From: Marinobacter maritimus
GTDB taxonomy: Bacteria > Pseudomonadota > Gammaproteobacteria > Pseudomonadales > Oleiphilaceae
Length of the DNA: 64,000 nucleotides
NCBI RefSeq assembly: GCF_007671675.1
Contig: NZ_VCGW01000001.1
Span: 310,001-374,000, forward strand
Direction of reading: 5' to 3'
A program made the translations under genes and the position numbers. The notes beneath the pieces were generated by a model, which did not search any database, was not told the DNA's origin, and worked only from the letters and a program-made list of their open reading frames with translations. Below are positions 24,683 to 33,991 of the stretch, piece by piece (within the stretch, counting starts at the first letter, position 1; each line of letters opens with the position of its first letter).

Positions 24683-25195
24683 ATGAATAACATTAAAATC
24701 AATCACGCCCAGAAGGGTTTCACGCTAATCGAACTTATGATCGTTGTTGCGATCATCGGTATTTTGGCGGCTATCGCTATTCCGCAGTATCAAGACTACA
24801 TCGCTCGTTCTCAGGTCACTCGCGTAGTTGGAGAAGTTAATTCGCTCAAGACTAATATCGAAGACTCACTTAACCGAGGAGCGACAATTATCACGGGTTA
24901 CAGTGACGATCTGACTGTAAGCCCGATCCAGATCGCACTTGGCTATGATTCTGACAAGTCCAATCTGCTTGATTCAACTGCTGGAACAAATGGTATGGCG
25001 GTGACGGACGGTGCTACCGCAGCGCCCACCATTGAAGCTACAATGGGCGGCGATGCTTCATCTGCGGTAGCCGGTGCAGTGGTAACGATTACACGTGATG
25101 CGTCGGGTCGCTGGAATTGTGCCGTAACTGGTAAGACCGATGGCACTGATGGTTGGAAAGACAGCTACGCACCCGCAGGCTGCCCAGCGTCTTAA
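24683..25195 (+). CDS. pilA: Major type IVa pilin
   Basis: 170 residues. A short charged leader ([12 protein letters not shown]) is cut by PilD before Phe13 of [20 protein letters not shown], with the conserved Glu5 of the mature pilin. Two cysteines near the C-terminus (WNCAVTG ... GCPAS) form the usual D-region disulfide loop. The protein ends in serine, the residue glycosylated by TfpO in P. aeruginosa 1244; a TfpO-like ligase lies 1.2 kb downstream. AGAGG ahead of the ATG is a good ribosome site. A strong terminator follows. Confidence 0.96.
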   Translation: MNNIKINHAQKGFTLIELMIVVAIIGILAAIAIPQYQDYIARSQVTRVVGEVNSLKTNIEDSLNRGATIITGYSDDLTVSPIQIALGYDSDKSNLLDSTAGTNGMAVTDGATAAPTIEATMGGDASSAVAGAVVTITRDASGRWNCAVTGKTDGTDGWKDSYAPAGCPAS

Positions 25196-25254
25196 TTTTT
25201 TACTTGCTGACTTAATCATCATGGATAGGCTCAGCTCAGCCTGACTTGATTCCC

Positions 25255-25294
25255 AAAGGCCCGGCGGCTTCGACCGCCGGGCCTTTGCTTTTTC
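25255..25294 (+). terminator. Intrinsic terminator of pilA
   Basis: 13-bp stem AAAGGCCCGGCGG (25255-25267) with 25274-25286, 6-base loop CTTCGA, then GCTTTTTC. A classical strong rho-independent terminator that isolates pilA from the second pilin gene. Confidence 0.9.
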
Positions 25295-25313
25295 TGGGGC
25301 ATGTATTCTGGGG

Positions 25314-25700
25314 CTATGTCAAAGCCGATGTATAAATATGGCCAATTTCAGCAATAAGGCTGCATGCCAGACACGCCAAAGCTCCGGCCAAGCCTGCCAG
25401 ATACAGAGGGTAGTATTCAGAGGGAAGGGGAGTTGCTCGGGCTGCCCGCCGCCGCTTCTGCCGGTAATTCTGATAGGTTGTCTCAAACCGCGTTGCTCTA
25501 ACGCACCACGGGTCGGGGTCAATATTCAGCCGCTCCAGAATCGGCAGCGCTTTGTTGTTGATCGCGCCATGCTTGTCTTCCCGGCTAATCCGCCCGGTGC
25601 GGTGCACCAGTTCCAGGTAGTCTTCGAAAGCAAATAGGAAGACCCGCTGAAAACCATTACGAATTACACCCTCAAATCCCAGCAGCGGTTTTAATGGCAC
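25314..25700 (-). pseudogene. C-terminal remnant of a Y1 (REP-associated/IS200-like) transposase
   Basis: 128 codons remain open. The segment DYLELVHRTGRISREDKHGAI followed by LPILERLNIDPDPW resembles the C-terminal part of long TnpA-REP type Y1 transposases (usually DYLELVDWTGR, DDKRGAI, PPILERLG). The catalytic HUH and Tyr region is missing and I see no continuation in 25701-25927, so this is a decayed fragment sitting between the two pilin genes. The last 40 residues are hydrophobic and probably not original. Family assignment is from memory of the motif. Confidence 0.55.
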
Positions 25701-25871
25701 CGTAAATTCGTTCTTCTATTCAGGCTCGCCGATGTTCGTAACTGAGCCCGGTAATACGGTCTTATCCATACAGAAACACTCTCGCAGTGCGCAGCGGGAA
25801 ATTAAGTGGTAGAAAAGGGATCCTGCAACCCAGTTAGCCCTCCAAGTATTAATTTATTCTCCAATCAGGTT

Positions 25872-25890
25872 TTGGCTCTGAATTTGCTTG
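25872..25890 (+). promoter_or_regulatory. Sigma-54 (RpoN) promoter of the second pilin gene
   Basis: TTGGCTCTGAATTTGCTTG has GG at 25874-25875 and GC at 25886-25887 with exactly 10 bases between, and shares the flanks TTGGC and TGCTTG with the pilA promoter. Predicted start is near 25899, 29 bases before the ATG. The second pilin is therefore probably under the same RpoN control. Confidence 0.7.
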
Positions 25891-25927
25891 ATCAATATAT
25901 GAGCCAGCTGCTAGAGACTGATCGCTG

Positions 25928-26368
25928 ATGACCAAAAATACCGGCTTTACCTTGATAGAACTGATGATCGTTGTAGCGGTCATCGGCATATTGGCTGCCA
26001 TTGCTATCCCTTCCTATCAGGGATATATAATAAAAACCCAAACAAACCGCGCTGTAGGTGAGTTGTCAGCTTACAGGGCCCCGTTTGAAGAGCGCACAGG
26101 TTCCGGTGGAAGCGTTACCAATAATGATATTGGCTATACCCCATCGGATCTTACTAACGGCGTTCAAGCCGTCAATATAGGCACGCTCAATCCCGACGGG
26201 TCAGGTCAGCTTCAAGTGACCATGGGCGGCAATGCACACCCAAATTTGACAGGTTTGATTCTGCGTTTTGATCGCGATGCGTCAGGACGGTGGGAGTGTG
26301 TCGTTGATAATACAGCAGTAGCAACAAGCTGGATGTCGTCCTATTTGCCGTCCAGTTGCCGATTGTAA
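25928..26368 (+). CDS. Second type IVa pilin (PilA paralogue)
   Basis: 146 residues. The leader is only MTKNTG; PilD would cut before [20 protein letters not shown], keeping Glu5. The conserved core SGRWECVV and a final Cys pair (WEC ... SSCRL) give a D-region loop, as in PilA. It is shorter than PilA (170 residues) and ends in Leu, not Ser, so it would not be a C-terminal-serine glycosylation substrate. It has its own sigma-54 signature and is followed after 53 bases by the glycan ligase gene. Could be a major pilin variant or a minor subunit. Confidence 0.9.
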   Translation: MTKNTGFTLIELMIVVAVIGILAAIAIPSYQGYIIKTQTNRAVGELSAYRAPFEERTGSGGSVTNNDIGYTPSDLTNGVQAVNIGTLNPDGSGQLQVTMGGNAHPNLTGLILRFDRDASGRWECVVDNTAVATSWMSSYLPSSCRL

Positions 26369-26421
26369 GTCTGCCAGTCTGATTTCAAATTCAATATTTA
26401 TCCTTTACACCAGAGGACGTG

Positions 26422-27894
26422 ATGCAAAAAGCCTGGAATGCCGCTCTTTGGTTATTCGTTGCTGTGGTGTTTGCCAGCGTTCTGTTTGCAGATTTTTTAT
26501 TGCTGCCGTTCGGTGGTTATGCTTCGCAGCGGTTTATATTGGCATGCCTCTTGGCACTGGTGGTTAGCTTTTCAGTAGTGGGTTTGATTTATCAGCACGG
26601 TTGGGCTTTGCTCGGGCGCGTATGGTCTGTGGTCGTGGTTGCTGGTGGTTTTTTGTTGTTGGCACTGCCGTTTGGCGAGGCGCCTCATAACTGGGCGGAG
26701 CCTGGACTATATGCCGCGTTCTTTCTTGGTTTCGTATTGGCGGGCAGTTTGCCGGGAAGTGATAAGCATAGGCAATACTTTGTCGTTGTTTTGGTTAGTG
26801 TTGCAGCGGCCTCAACGTCTGCTTACGGTGGTGCCACTATAACGGTTTACCTGTTTGCACTTTCTGACCAAGTAGCAAATCTGTCGAATTTTATTCCTTG
26901 GGGTTTTGTGAGTATTCGCTATTGGAGCCACATCGCCACTTGGCTCATACCATTACTGCCTCTGGCTGTGCTTATCGGGCCGCTTCAGAATCAAAGACTG
27001 TGGCGATTTTTCATTGCGCTGGGCGCGGCGCTTTGGTGGTGGGTGGTGTTCCTTTCGTCCTCTCGGGGAACTATGTTGGGGCTTGCGTTCGGAGTGCTTG
27101 TTGCGATTGTGCTGATTGGTCGCCCGGCGCTACCCTGGTTGAAGATGTTTCTACGGTATCTGACGTATGGCGTAATTGCATGGCTGTTTCTTTCAGTACT
27201 CGTCCCTTCATTGTTGCTCAATGAAGTAAGTATGCGTGCGTTGAAGGCGGATACGTCTGGCCGAGTGCCACTGTTCATTGAAGCTTGGCGAATGAGCCTT
27301 GAAAATTTCCCCCTCGGTATGGGACCACAGTCTTGGCTGACCCATGAAGTCTTGACTGAAGGCTACCTGCAGTCTCCTAAGTTCGGTCATCCCCACAATA
27401 TGTATTTGATGTGGGCCGCAGAGTACGGCTGGCTGCTGATTGGTGCTCTTTTAATATTGATGAGTCAGGCCGTCCGGCGTTTTTGGAAGTTACGTGATGA
27501 AGTGCGTGTCGGCGAAAGAACGGACCTGGTACTGCCAATTGCTGCATTCACGGCATCGGTTTCAGCCGCTTTACTACATGCTGGTGTCTCTGCAGTATTT
27601 ATTGCCCCAGGCTCGATGTTGATCGGTTTTCTGGTGCTCTGTGTGTTCTGGGCATTAATTTCGCCTGAATCCCGACCGGTTACACCCAAGCTGCCTAAAG
27701 TAAGGGCGTTAGCAGCGGTTTTTGTCGGGCTGCTCATGAGTGTGCTATGCCTCTACTGGCTGAGTGAGGTGACGGAATACTACAAAGCTATGGAAGGTGA
27801 TCGAGAATTCTATTACGAAAATGTGCCAGCGGGCACGCTTCCAAGATTCTGGTTTCACGGGAATTTTCCTCGCCACCCGAATCAAATGCCTTAG
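26422..27894 (+). CDS. O-antigen ligase-like (Wzy_C) pilin O-oligosaccharyltransferase candidate
   Basis: 490 residues from ATG 26422 (a GTG at 26419 is too close to the GAGGA site). About 11 hydrophobic segments; the Wzy_C signature lies in the large periplasmic loop, GMGPQSWLTHE then FGHPHNMYLMWAAEYGW. This family covers WaaL ligases and the pilin glycosylases TfpO/PilO and PglL. In P. aeruginosa group I strains tfpO (461 residues) lies directly downstream of pilA and adds one O-antigen unit to the C-terminal Ser. Position after two pilin genes supports the same role; a WaaL role is the alternative. The donor could be the cluster at 32-64 kb. Confidence 0.8.
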   Translation: MQKAWNAALWLFVAVVFASVLFADFLLLPFGGYASQRFILACLLALVVSFSVVGLIYQHGWALLGRVWSVVVVAGGFLLLALPFGEAPHNWAEPGLYAAFFLGFVLAGSLPGSDKHRQYFVVVLVSVAAASTSAYGGATITVYLFALSDQVANLSNFIPWGFVSIRYWSHIATWLIPLLPLAVLIGPLQNQRLWRFFIALGAALWWWVVFLSSSRGTMLGLAFGVLVAIVLIGRPALPWLKMFLRYLTYGVIAWLFLSVLVPSLLLNEVSMRALKADTSGRVPLFIEAWRMSLENFPLGMGPQSWLTHEVLTEGYLQSPKFGHPHNMYLMWAAEYGWLLIGALLILMSQAVRRFWKLRDEVRVGERTDLVLPIAAFTASVSAALLHAGVSAVFIAPGSMLIGFLVLCVFWALISPESRPVTPKLPKVRALAAVFVGLLMSVLCLYWLSEVTEYYKAMEGDREFYYENVPAGTLPRFWFHGNFPRHPNQMP

Positions 27895-27974
27895 AAGAAA
27901 CTGATGACCTTGGATTGGCAGTGTCAGCCGGTTAGAGCGTCGTCCAGGCAATGAATATTTGGACCTGCTCAATC

Positions 27975-30182
27975 TTATCGTTTTGTCTGGCCTTCTATTA
28001 ACGGCGAGTGCGTACCACCCTCCCCATCCATCTGAACACTAATCCTAGGCGCCGCCACATCAATATACCGCTCCTCCATATTCCGCTTCAGCAACAGATT
28101 AAAAGCCCTTGAAACATCCCACTGACACTCCGGTTTGGTCCGCATCCGCATCCGCAACACCGGGCACCCTTCCTCAAACGAGTGAATGCCCTGCATCTCA
28201 AGCGGTGACCAGATCAGCCATCGCATGTCCGGCTGCGTGCGAAGCTCCTCAGCGGTTTCTTCCATCAGAAGGATCGCGTCATCAATCGGCAGTTCACGGG
28301 GAATCCGGATCTTGATCAGCGCAATACCAAACTGGCGGGACATATTGTGAATGGAGCTGATTTTGCTGAAGGTGATGTGATGAACAACGCCTTCAAGATC
28401 CCGCAACCGCACGGTTCGTAGGTTGAATCCTTCCACCGTTCCCATGAAGCCGTTGATCTCCACAAAATCGCCGACCGACATGGAGTCTTCAACCACAATG
28501 AACAGGCCGGTGATCAAATCCTGAACAAGCGTCTGGGCGCCGAAACCTACAGCCAAACCGATAATACCGGCACCGGCCAAAAGGGGCGTTACGTCGACAC
28601 CCAATGTGGATAGGCCCACAAAGATGGCGACTATTACAATCGTGATCAGGAGGGTGTTCCGGGCAATGGGAACAATTGTTTGCGCCCTTGCCGGGTTGAT
28701 TCGTTTCTTACGATCGCCGCCGCGCAGTGCCCGCTCCAGGAGCTCATCTATAAAAATCCAGACGATATTGGCAATCAGCAGCGTGAGAATTACACCGATC
28801 AGGCTGTTCGTTAAGCCGATACTGACCGGTGGTTTTTCACCTATGCCCAGCAGCGACAAATCCCAGATCTGCAGAACCAGCTCAAAAAATGCCAGCCATG
28901 CGGCAGTCTGAAGCAAGCGATAACCAAAGCGCACCAGCCTTTGGCTGAACTTGCTAAGCGCCTGGTGCTTGGGGCTGTTCTCCTGAATGCCAAAAAGCCC
29001 CTGGATGGTGAGTGTTACCGCAAGCAGTAGCGCGCCGATCATGGCCTTACCCAAGGCCGCATCTGCCTCTCCATCGTTCACAAACGCTGCGACCACCGAG
29101 GCACTGATGGCCAGCAGCATCGGGATATGCCAAAGCCGGGCCAGCAGGGCGGTTACTTCCCGCCATACGCTCTGGTCCTTGCGCTGCTTGTAAGGTCGGT
29201 TGCGGATCAGGTGAGTAACAGGGCGGCGGTTTCGAACGATAAGGAAAAAGCTCAGCAGGGCGGCGGCGATGCTGAAGGTCAGAGCCAGCGCACTGGCTAG
29301 TTCCGTGCCGAGCAGTGAGGTGAGCTCCGGCGTACCAAGTGCATCCCCAAGGGCGAAGAGCACGCCGATAATAAACAAAGGCACCAACATTCGCCGGCGT
29401 AGGATAAGCACGGCTGTCTGGCGATGGCCACTGGAGAAAATGGAGATAGTCACATCAAAGAATGACGTCAGCCCGCGGGCAGCGAGAGCGGCATAGGCCA
29501 GAATTAATACCGTGGTTTGAGCGCTTTCCGATATGCCAAACGTCGGCAGGCCCGCCAGAAGCGCGGTAAAGGTAATTAGGAAGGGTAAAATGCGCCGCGC
29601 GAAATGCGCGACCAGCATCCACGTCTTGGGCTGTCTTGGCATTTGCACAGGCCAGTCGCGCCAGGCAAAAAACAGGCGGGCCAGGCGTGAAAGCCCCCAA
29701 AGTGCCACTAGCCACACCGTAAGCCCGGCTATGGTTTCAGCCAGTACGTGAAATGATACGCCCGTTAACAGTTTATCGGCAGCAAGGTAGGCGTTGTGAA
29801 AATGGGTTTTCCATTTCCCAAGGGATGTTTCTGCAGAGCTATCCGGGCCGGCTGCCTTACCGAAAAAAACTGAAAGTGCACCGAGTAGCCCATGGTCGGT
29901 GGCGGACTCTTTTGCGGTTTGTGACGCTTCAGCCTGCAGCCCCTGTTGTATGGCCTTGAGTTGCTCTACCAGAGCGCGCCGGCTCTCGTCGTCTTGCAGG
30001 GCCTGAATGGTAACCTCAAGAGACGCCTCCAGTTCTTCGGGCGAGGCGTCCTCTTCCTCTGTCTGTCCAGAGGATCCGCCTGAAAGCCCGGGTATTCCGG
30101 GGAGCGTGAAGGGTTGGGCTTGAACCGCACCAACTGCTGAAAACAGTAAGAAAAAGCCAAAAAAGAGCGCAGTGAACTTCAA
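27975..30182 (-). CDS. MscS family mechanosensitive channel (YbiO-like)
   Basis: 735 residues, near E. coli YbiO (741). A signal peptide (MKFTALFFGFFLLFSAVGAVQA) begins directly at the TTG start, which is fused to the stop of the upstream gene (TTGA), so this unusual start is well supported. A periplasmic region, about ten membrane segments and the MscS core follow: pore helix LLAGAGIIGLAVGFGAQTLV, then the beta domain with VEDSMSVGDFVEINGFMGTV. Such channels open on membrane tension to release solutes during hypo-osmotic shock. Translationally coupled to the metallo-beta-lactamase gene. Confidence 0.9.
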   Translation of the reverse strand: MKFTALFFGFFLLFSAVGAVQAQPFTLPGIPGLSGGSSGQTEEEDASPEELEASLEVTIQALQDDESRRALVEQLKAIQQGLQAEASQTAKESATDHGLLGALSVFFGKAAGPDSSAETSLGKWKTHFHNAYLAADKLLTGVSFHVLAETIAGLTVWLVALWGLSRLARLFFAWRDWPVQMPRQPKTWMLVAHFARRILPFLITFTALLAGLPTFGISESAQTTVLILAYAALAARGLTSFFDVTISIFSSGHRQTAVLILRRRMLVPLFIIGVLFALGDALGTPELTSLLGTELASALALTFSIAAALLSFFLIVRNRRPVTHLIRNRPYKQRKDQSVWREVTALLARLWHIPMLLAISASVVAAFVNDGEADAALGKAMIGALLLAVTLTIQGLFGIQENSPKHQALSKFSQRLVRFGYRLLQTAAWLAFFELVLQIWDLSLLGIGEKPPVSIGLTNSLIGVILTLLIANIVWIFIDELLERALRGGDRKKRINPARAQTIVPIARNTLLITIVIVAIFVGLSTLGVDVTPLLAGAGIIGLAVGFGAQTLVQDLITGLFIVVEDSMSVGDFVEINGFMGTVEGFNLRTVRLRDLEGVVHHITFSKISSIHNMSRQFGIALIKIRIPRELPIDDAILLMEETAEELRTQPDMRWLIWSPLEMQGIHSFEEGCPVLRMRMRTKPECQWDVSRAFNLLLKRNMEERYIDVAAPRISVQMDGEGGTHSPLIEGQTKR

Positions 30183-31540
30183 ATTTCAACCTCTTCAAAC
30201 AAATCCGGCACCTCTGAGTCCCATCCAAACTGTTCGTTGATCCGCTTGCGCATTATGTCACTCGCCAGCATCTCGCCGTGGGTGACGTACACTTTCTCTG
30301 GCTCAAGGGAACCCTGCTCAAGCCATTGAAGGATCTCATTATAGTCGCCGTGAGCGGAGAGGGAGCCCAGGTTGTGTATTTCGGCTTTTACTGGCCAATA
30401 TTCCCCGTGGATTTTTACCGACTCCACACCTGCCACCAATCGATCGCCCCGGGTTCCTGGCGCCTGAAAGCCCGCGAAAATCACGCTGTTTCTGTGGTTT
30501 GGTAGCAGCGTTTTGAGGTGATGGAGTACTCGGCCACCGCTGGCCATGCCGCTGGCGGAAACGATGATGCAAGGGTAGCGCACGGAATCCAGCTTGATGG
30601 ATTCATCCACGGTGCGAACGAACTCGGTATGGTTGTCGATCTCTTCGCACTGGCTGGCGCTCAGTTTGTGCTCTTTGTGGTGCTTGCAAAAAATCTCCGT
30701 GGCTTTGATGGCCATGGGGCTGTTAAGAAACACCGGCAGTTTTGGGATGCGCCCTTCTTTCATGATTTTGTGAATTACATAGAGCAACATCTGGGCACGG
30801 CCAACGGCAAAAGCGGGTATCAATACAATGCCACCCCGGCCTGCGGTGCGAGTGATGATCTCTGCCAGCTCGGTCTCCGGGTCTGTTTCCTCGTGCAGCC
30901 GGTCGCCGTAGGTGGATTCGCAAACAAGTACGTCGGCTTTCTTGATGGGCTCCGGCGGGCGCATGATCGGGTCGCTCTGCCGGCCCACATCGCCACTGAA
31001 TACCACCGTGCGATCATCCGCTTTGTGGTGAACATGCACGCAAGAGGATCCCAGAATATGCCCGGCAGGGGTAAAGGTCACTTCAACGCCTTTTACCGGC
31101 TCGAAAGTTTCGTGGTAATGGAGGGGTTCAAAGTGTTTCAGGGCTTCCCAGGCATCCTTCACGGTAAACAGGGGCTCAGGATGTTCGTGCTTCGAGAATT
31201 TCTTGCGGAAGGCGTACTTGGCATCCTCTTCCTGCAGAAAACCCGCATCCGGAAGGAGCACTTTGCACAGATCGTGGGTGCCCTGAGTGCAGTAAATTTT
31301 GCCTTTGAAGCCGTTTTTAACCAGTGCTGGCAGGTAACCTGTGTGGTCTATATGGGCATGGGTCAAAACCACGGCATCAATAGTGCTTGGGTCTACAGGA
31401 AACTTCGCCCAATTCCTTCTGCGCAGGGTTTTCACGCCTTGGTACATGCCGCAATCAATCAACACACGATGCTTGTCGTCGGAAAGCAGGTAGCGTGAAC
31501 CGGTTACCGTGCCGGTGCCGCCGAGGAAGCGAAGTTTCAT
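30179..31540 (-). CDS. MBL-fold / beta-CASP RNA-processing hydrolase
   Basis: 453 residues from ATG 31540 (MKLRFLGGTGTVTGS); in-frame codons continue to 31618 but look non-coding. It has the zinc motif LTHAHIDHTGYLP (about residues 55-67), FSGDVGRQSDPIM, the beta-CASP part (IPAFAVGRAQMLLYVI) and the RNA-specificity C-terminus (GSLSAHGDYNEIL, VYVTHGE). Family members (CPSF-like, RNase J-like) are RNA endo/exonucleases; the physiological substrate here is unknown. It overlaps the mscS-type gene by 4 bases. Confidence 0.9.
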   Translation of the reverse strand: MKLRFLGGTGTVTGSRYLLSDDKHRVLIDCGMYQGVKTLRRRNWAKFPVDPSTIDAVVLTHAHIDHTGYLPALVKNGFKGKIYCTQGTHDLCKVLLPDAGFLQEEDAKYAFRKKFSKHEHPEPLFTVKDAWEALKHFEPLHYHETFEPVKGVEVTFTPAGHILGSSCVHVHHKADDRTVVFSGDVGRQSDPIMRPPEPIKKADVLVCESTYGDRLHEETDPETELAEIITRTAGRGGIVLIPAFAVGRAQMLLYVIHKIMKEGRIPKLPVFLNSPMAIKATEIFCKHHKEHKLSASQCEEIDNHTEFVRTVDESIKLDSVRYPCIIVSASGMASGGRVLHHLKTLLPNHRNSVIFAGFQAPGTRGDRLVAGVESVKIHGEYWPVKAEIHNLGSLSAHGDYNEILQWLEQGSLEPEKVYVTHGEMLASDIMRKRINEQFGWDSEVPDLFEEVEI

Positions 31541-31682
31541 ATACAAAGGACCTTTTTGCCGATTAGGTTGGAATGCGTTTGAAGTGAGTTTTACAAGATT
31601 GCCTGAAAGCGCCACCACAGAAAAGCCTGAATACGGTCGGTGGTCAATATTTGCTACTATTCAGAAACACCAGCGAAGCAGG

Positions 31683-32459
31683 ATGCAAGGCATGCACTAC
31701 AGCTCAATACTTCCGGAAGTGATCAAAGTGGCGGATGAAGCCAGCACTAAGGTTCTCCACATCTACCAGTCTGATTTCAAGGTGAGCTACAAGGAAGACG
31801 AATCACCCATCACCGCTGCGGATATTGCGAGCCACGAGACCATTGTAAAAGGTCTGCGTAACATAAGCCGGGATATTCCGATTCTTTCGGAAGAGGGCGC
31901 CCAGGCCTCTTGGGAGGAGCGTAAACTCTGGCGCCGGTTCTGGCTGGTTGATCCGATTGATGGCACTAAAGAGTTCACTCAACGCTCTGGCGAGTTCACG
32001 GTAAATATCGCTCTGATTGAAGGTGGTGAGCCGGTCATGGGCGTTGTTACAGCCCCGGCCTTAAAGGAAGCATTTTGGGGTATTAAAGGTGAGGGCGCTC
32101 ACAAGCGTGACCGAACCGGGCGAATTCATCGCATCCGCGTAACAGAACCCCAGGCAACCAAGCGCGTTGTCGCCAGCAAAAATCATATGAATGATGAGAC
32201 TCGCACCTTTATTAAAGCTCTCGGAGCCCACAAAACGATTCAGGCCGGCAGTTCCCTCAAATTCTGCCGGATAGCAGAAGGCCACGCCGATATTTATCCG
32301 CGCATGGGGCCGACCAGTGAGTGGGACACCGCTGCAGCCCATGCTGTGTTGCTTGCAGCTGGTGGAAATGTGCACACTTTGGAGGGGCAGCCTTTGCAAT
32401 ACGGCAAAGAAGATGTGCTAAACCCGTATTTCATCGCTGCAGGAAACTGGTATTTTTGA
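31683..32459 (+). CDS. cysQ: 3'(2'),5'-bisphosphate nucleotidase CysQ
   Basis: 258 residues from ATG 31683; ATG 31692 (MHYSSILPE) is equally possible and closer to the E. coli length (246). Inositol-monophosphatase fold with metal-binding motifs SPITAADIASHE, LSEEGAQ, DPIDGTKEFTQRSGEFTVNIA and WDTAAAHAVLLAAGG. CysQ hydrolyses PAP to AMP, recycling the by-product of sulfate assimilation. It lies divergent from the MBL gene, just before rfaH; no functional link with the polysaccharide cluster is evident. Confidence 0.94.
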   Translation: MQGMHYSSILPEVIKVADEASTKVLHIYQSDFKVSYKEDESPITAADIASHETIVKGLRNISRDIPILSEEGAQASWEERKLWRRFWLVDPIDGTKEFTQRSGEFTVNIALIEGGEPVMGVVTAPALKEAFWGIKGEGAHKRDRTGRIHRIRVTEPQATKRVVASKNHMNDETRTFIKALGAHKTIQAGSSLKFCRIAEGHADIYPRMGPTSEWDTAAAHAVLLAAGGNVHTLEGQPLQYGKEDVLNPYFIAAGNWYF

Positions 32460-32505
32460 TGCGTTTTTAAGATCACGGCTCATCATTAACTAACACCGGA
32501 ATCGT

Positions 32506-32985
32506 ATGACTTGGTACGCACTCCAGCACAAGCCCGCTCAAGGCGATCGGGCACTTACCCATTTGCAGAATCAGGATATCGCCTGTTTCTACCCGAAAAT
32601 CCAGGTAGAAAAAATCAAAGCTGGGAAGCGCATCCAGAGGCTTGAGCCGCTTTTTCCTGGTTACTTGTTCGTCAACCTGGATCAGACGGACCCCTCATGG
32701 GCAAAGCTTCGTTCCACTCGCGGTGTAATTCGTGTTGTCAGTTTCGCGAACAAGCCTGCCGCAATAGCAGATGACGTGATTCGGCACGTCAAAGACAGTC
32801 TTGATGCTGTTACACAGCAGGGTGGGCTCAGGTCTGGCGAGGCGGTTCAGCTAGGCGAAGGCCCCTTTGAGGGCCTTAATGCTGTTTTTCAGGCGTATGA
32901 TGGTGAAGAGCGGGCCGTTGTGCTTATTAGCTTTATGCAGAAACAACAGTCTGTGAAGATCCCGATTTCGGCAATAAAGCGATAG
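32506..32985 (+). CDS. rfaH: Transcription antitermination protein RfaH (NusG paralogue)
   Basis: 159 residues (E. coli RfaH 162). The N-terminal NGN domain opens MTWYALQHKPAQGDRALTHL and contains the FPGYLFVNLD and STRGVIRVV segments; the C-terminal KOW part has AVQLGEGPFEGLNAVFQAYD then LISFMQKQQSVKIPISAIKR. RfaH boards RNA polymerase paused at ops and suppresses polarity in long virulence and LPS operons. It sits at the head of the polysaccharide cluster, and an exact ops sequence occurs 1.2 kb downstream (34155-34166), so it probably works in cis on this operon. Confidence 0.92.
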   Translation: MTWYALQHKPAQGDRALTHLQNQDIACFYPKIQVEKIKAGKRIQRLEPLFPGYLFVNLDQTDPSWAKLRSTRGVIRVVSFANKPAAIADDVIRHVKDSLDAVTQQGGLRSGEAVQLGEGPFEGLNAVFQAYDGEERAVVLISFMQKQQSVKIPISAIKR

Positions 32986-33122
32986 ACATCGAGAATTACT
33001 TACCGGCCGGTAACGGAAATGGTCAGGCATACACTGTAAACTGTACACCGTTCCTACACTGGATCCGATTTCGCCAGATTATACATTCCGATTCCAAGTT
33101 TTGTTTTCCGGGCTGCAGTCTA

Positions 33123-33902
33123 ATGAATGACACGCAAAACACGTCCTCTGGCGTTCAACGGCCAGATTATTCCGATGAGATCAGTCTGGTTGATCTTGTT
33201 GCGACGTTTATCCGCAGGCGCCGGGTTTTTTATGTGGTCTTTATTGCCGTTGTCCTAGGTGGCTTAGCCTACGCAATGTGGATGCCAGACAAGTATGAGT
33301 ATGCAAGCCTTATTCAGATAGCTCAAAAAGACAGCAAAGAGTTTGTTCAGCCGCCAGAGACAATAATGGCAACGTTGGAGAGCCGCTGGTTGCCAGAAAT
33401 ACAAACCACGTATCGCGAAGAGCATGGCAGAAAACTCCCTTTTGATGTGTCTTTCGATAACCCCGAAAGCACGGGGCTCATTCGTTTCAGCAGTAGCGCG
33501 ATCAAGGGAGATGAAAAAGCCGTTGGCGCTGCTCATAGTGCCTTGATCAGCCGCGTGAAGGGGCATCAAGAAATTTTGATTGAGGGAGAGCGTCAGGGCC
33601 TTAAGCGGCAGATAGGGTCGCTGGACAGTGCCATTGAGACACTGAAGGGTGAGAAGGACGCCGGTGAAGCGATAGCTGGCGCCATAGAGAGGCGCTCAAG
33701 GCTTGAGGGTAAACTTGAAAGTCTACAGGGAATTCAGGTGCTTGTTACCAGCCGCCAAAGTGCTGAGAAAATTGCCCCAAAGCGTAGCTTGATTGTTGTG
33801 CTATCAATATTGCTCGGTAGCATGTTGGGTGTTTTTGTGGCGTTTATGAGTGAGTTTGCGGCCACGGTGAGAAACCAAGTGGCAACGGATAGCGCTGGCT
33901 GA
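33123..33902 (+). CDS. Wzz/chain-length determinant family protein (first copy)
   Basis: 259 residues. The two Wzz transmembrane helices are at about 38-54 (VFYVVFIAVVLGGLAYAMW) and 220-245 (SLIVVLSILLGSMLGVFVAF), the latter preceded by the Pro-containing KIAPKRS motif. A periplasmic coiled-coil region lies between. Wzz proteins set the chain length of Wzy-made polymers. The periplasmic part is short. A second Wzz family protein follows at 38244, so two chain regulators are encoded. Confidence 0.87.
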   Translation: MNDTQNTSSGVQRPDYSDEISLVDLVATFIRRRRVFYVVFIAVVLGGLAYAMWMPDKYEYASLIQIAQKDSKEFVQPPETIMATLESRWLPEIQTTYREEHGRKLPFDVSFDNPESTGLIRFSSSAIKGDEKAVGAAHSALISRVKGHQEILIEGERQGLKRQIGSLDSAIETLKGEKDAGEAIAGAIERRSRLEGKLESLQGIQVLVTSRQSAEKIAPKRSLIVVLSILLGSMLGVFVAFMSEFAATVRNQVATDSAG

Positions 33903-33991
33903 TTGCTGTTCGAGTTAGGTGACTTTCTGACTCTTTGACAACCTTTGACGCTCTCGCAGCGGTTTGGTTTGTATGTCCGGCTTTTTGTCAC

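Noticed and set aside
30518-31498. Long plus-strand open frame of 326 codons opposite the MBL-fold gene
   Set aside because: It is the antisense shadow of a well-conserved metallo-hydrolase gene; no ribosome site or family resemblance.
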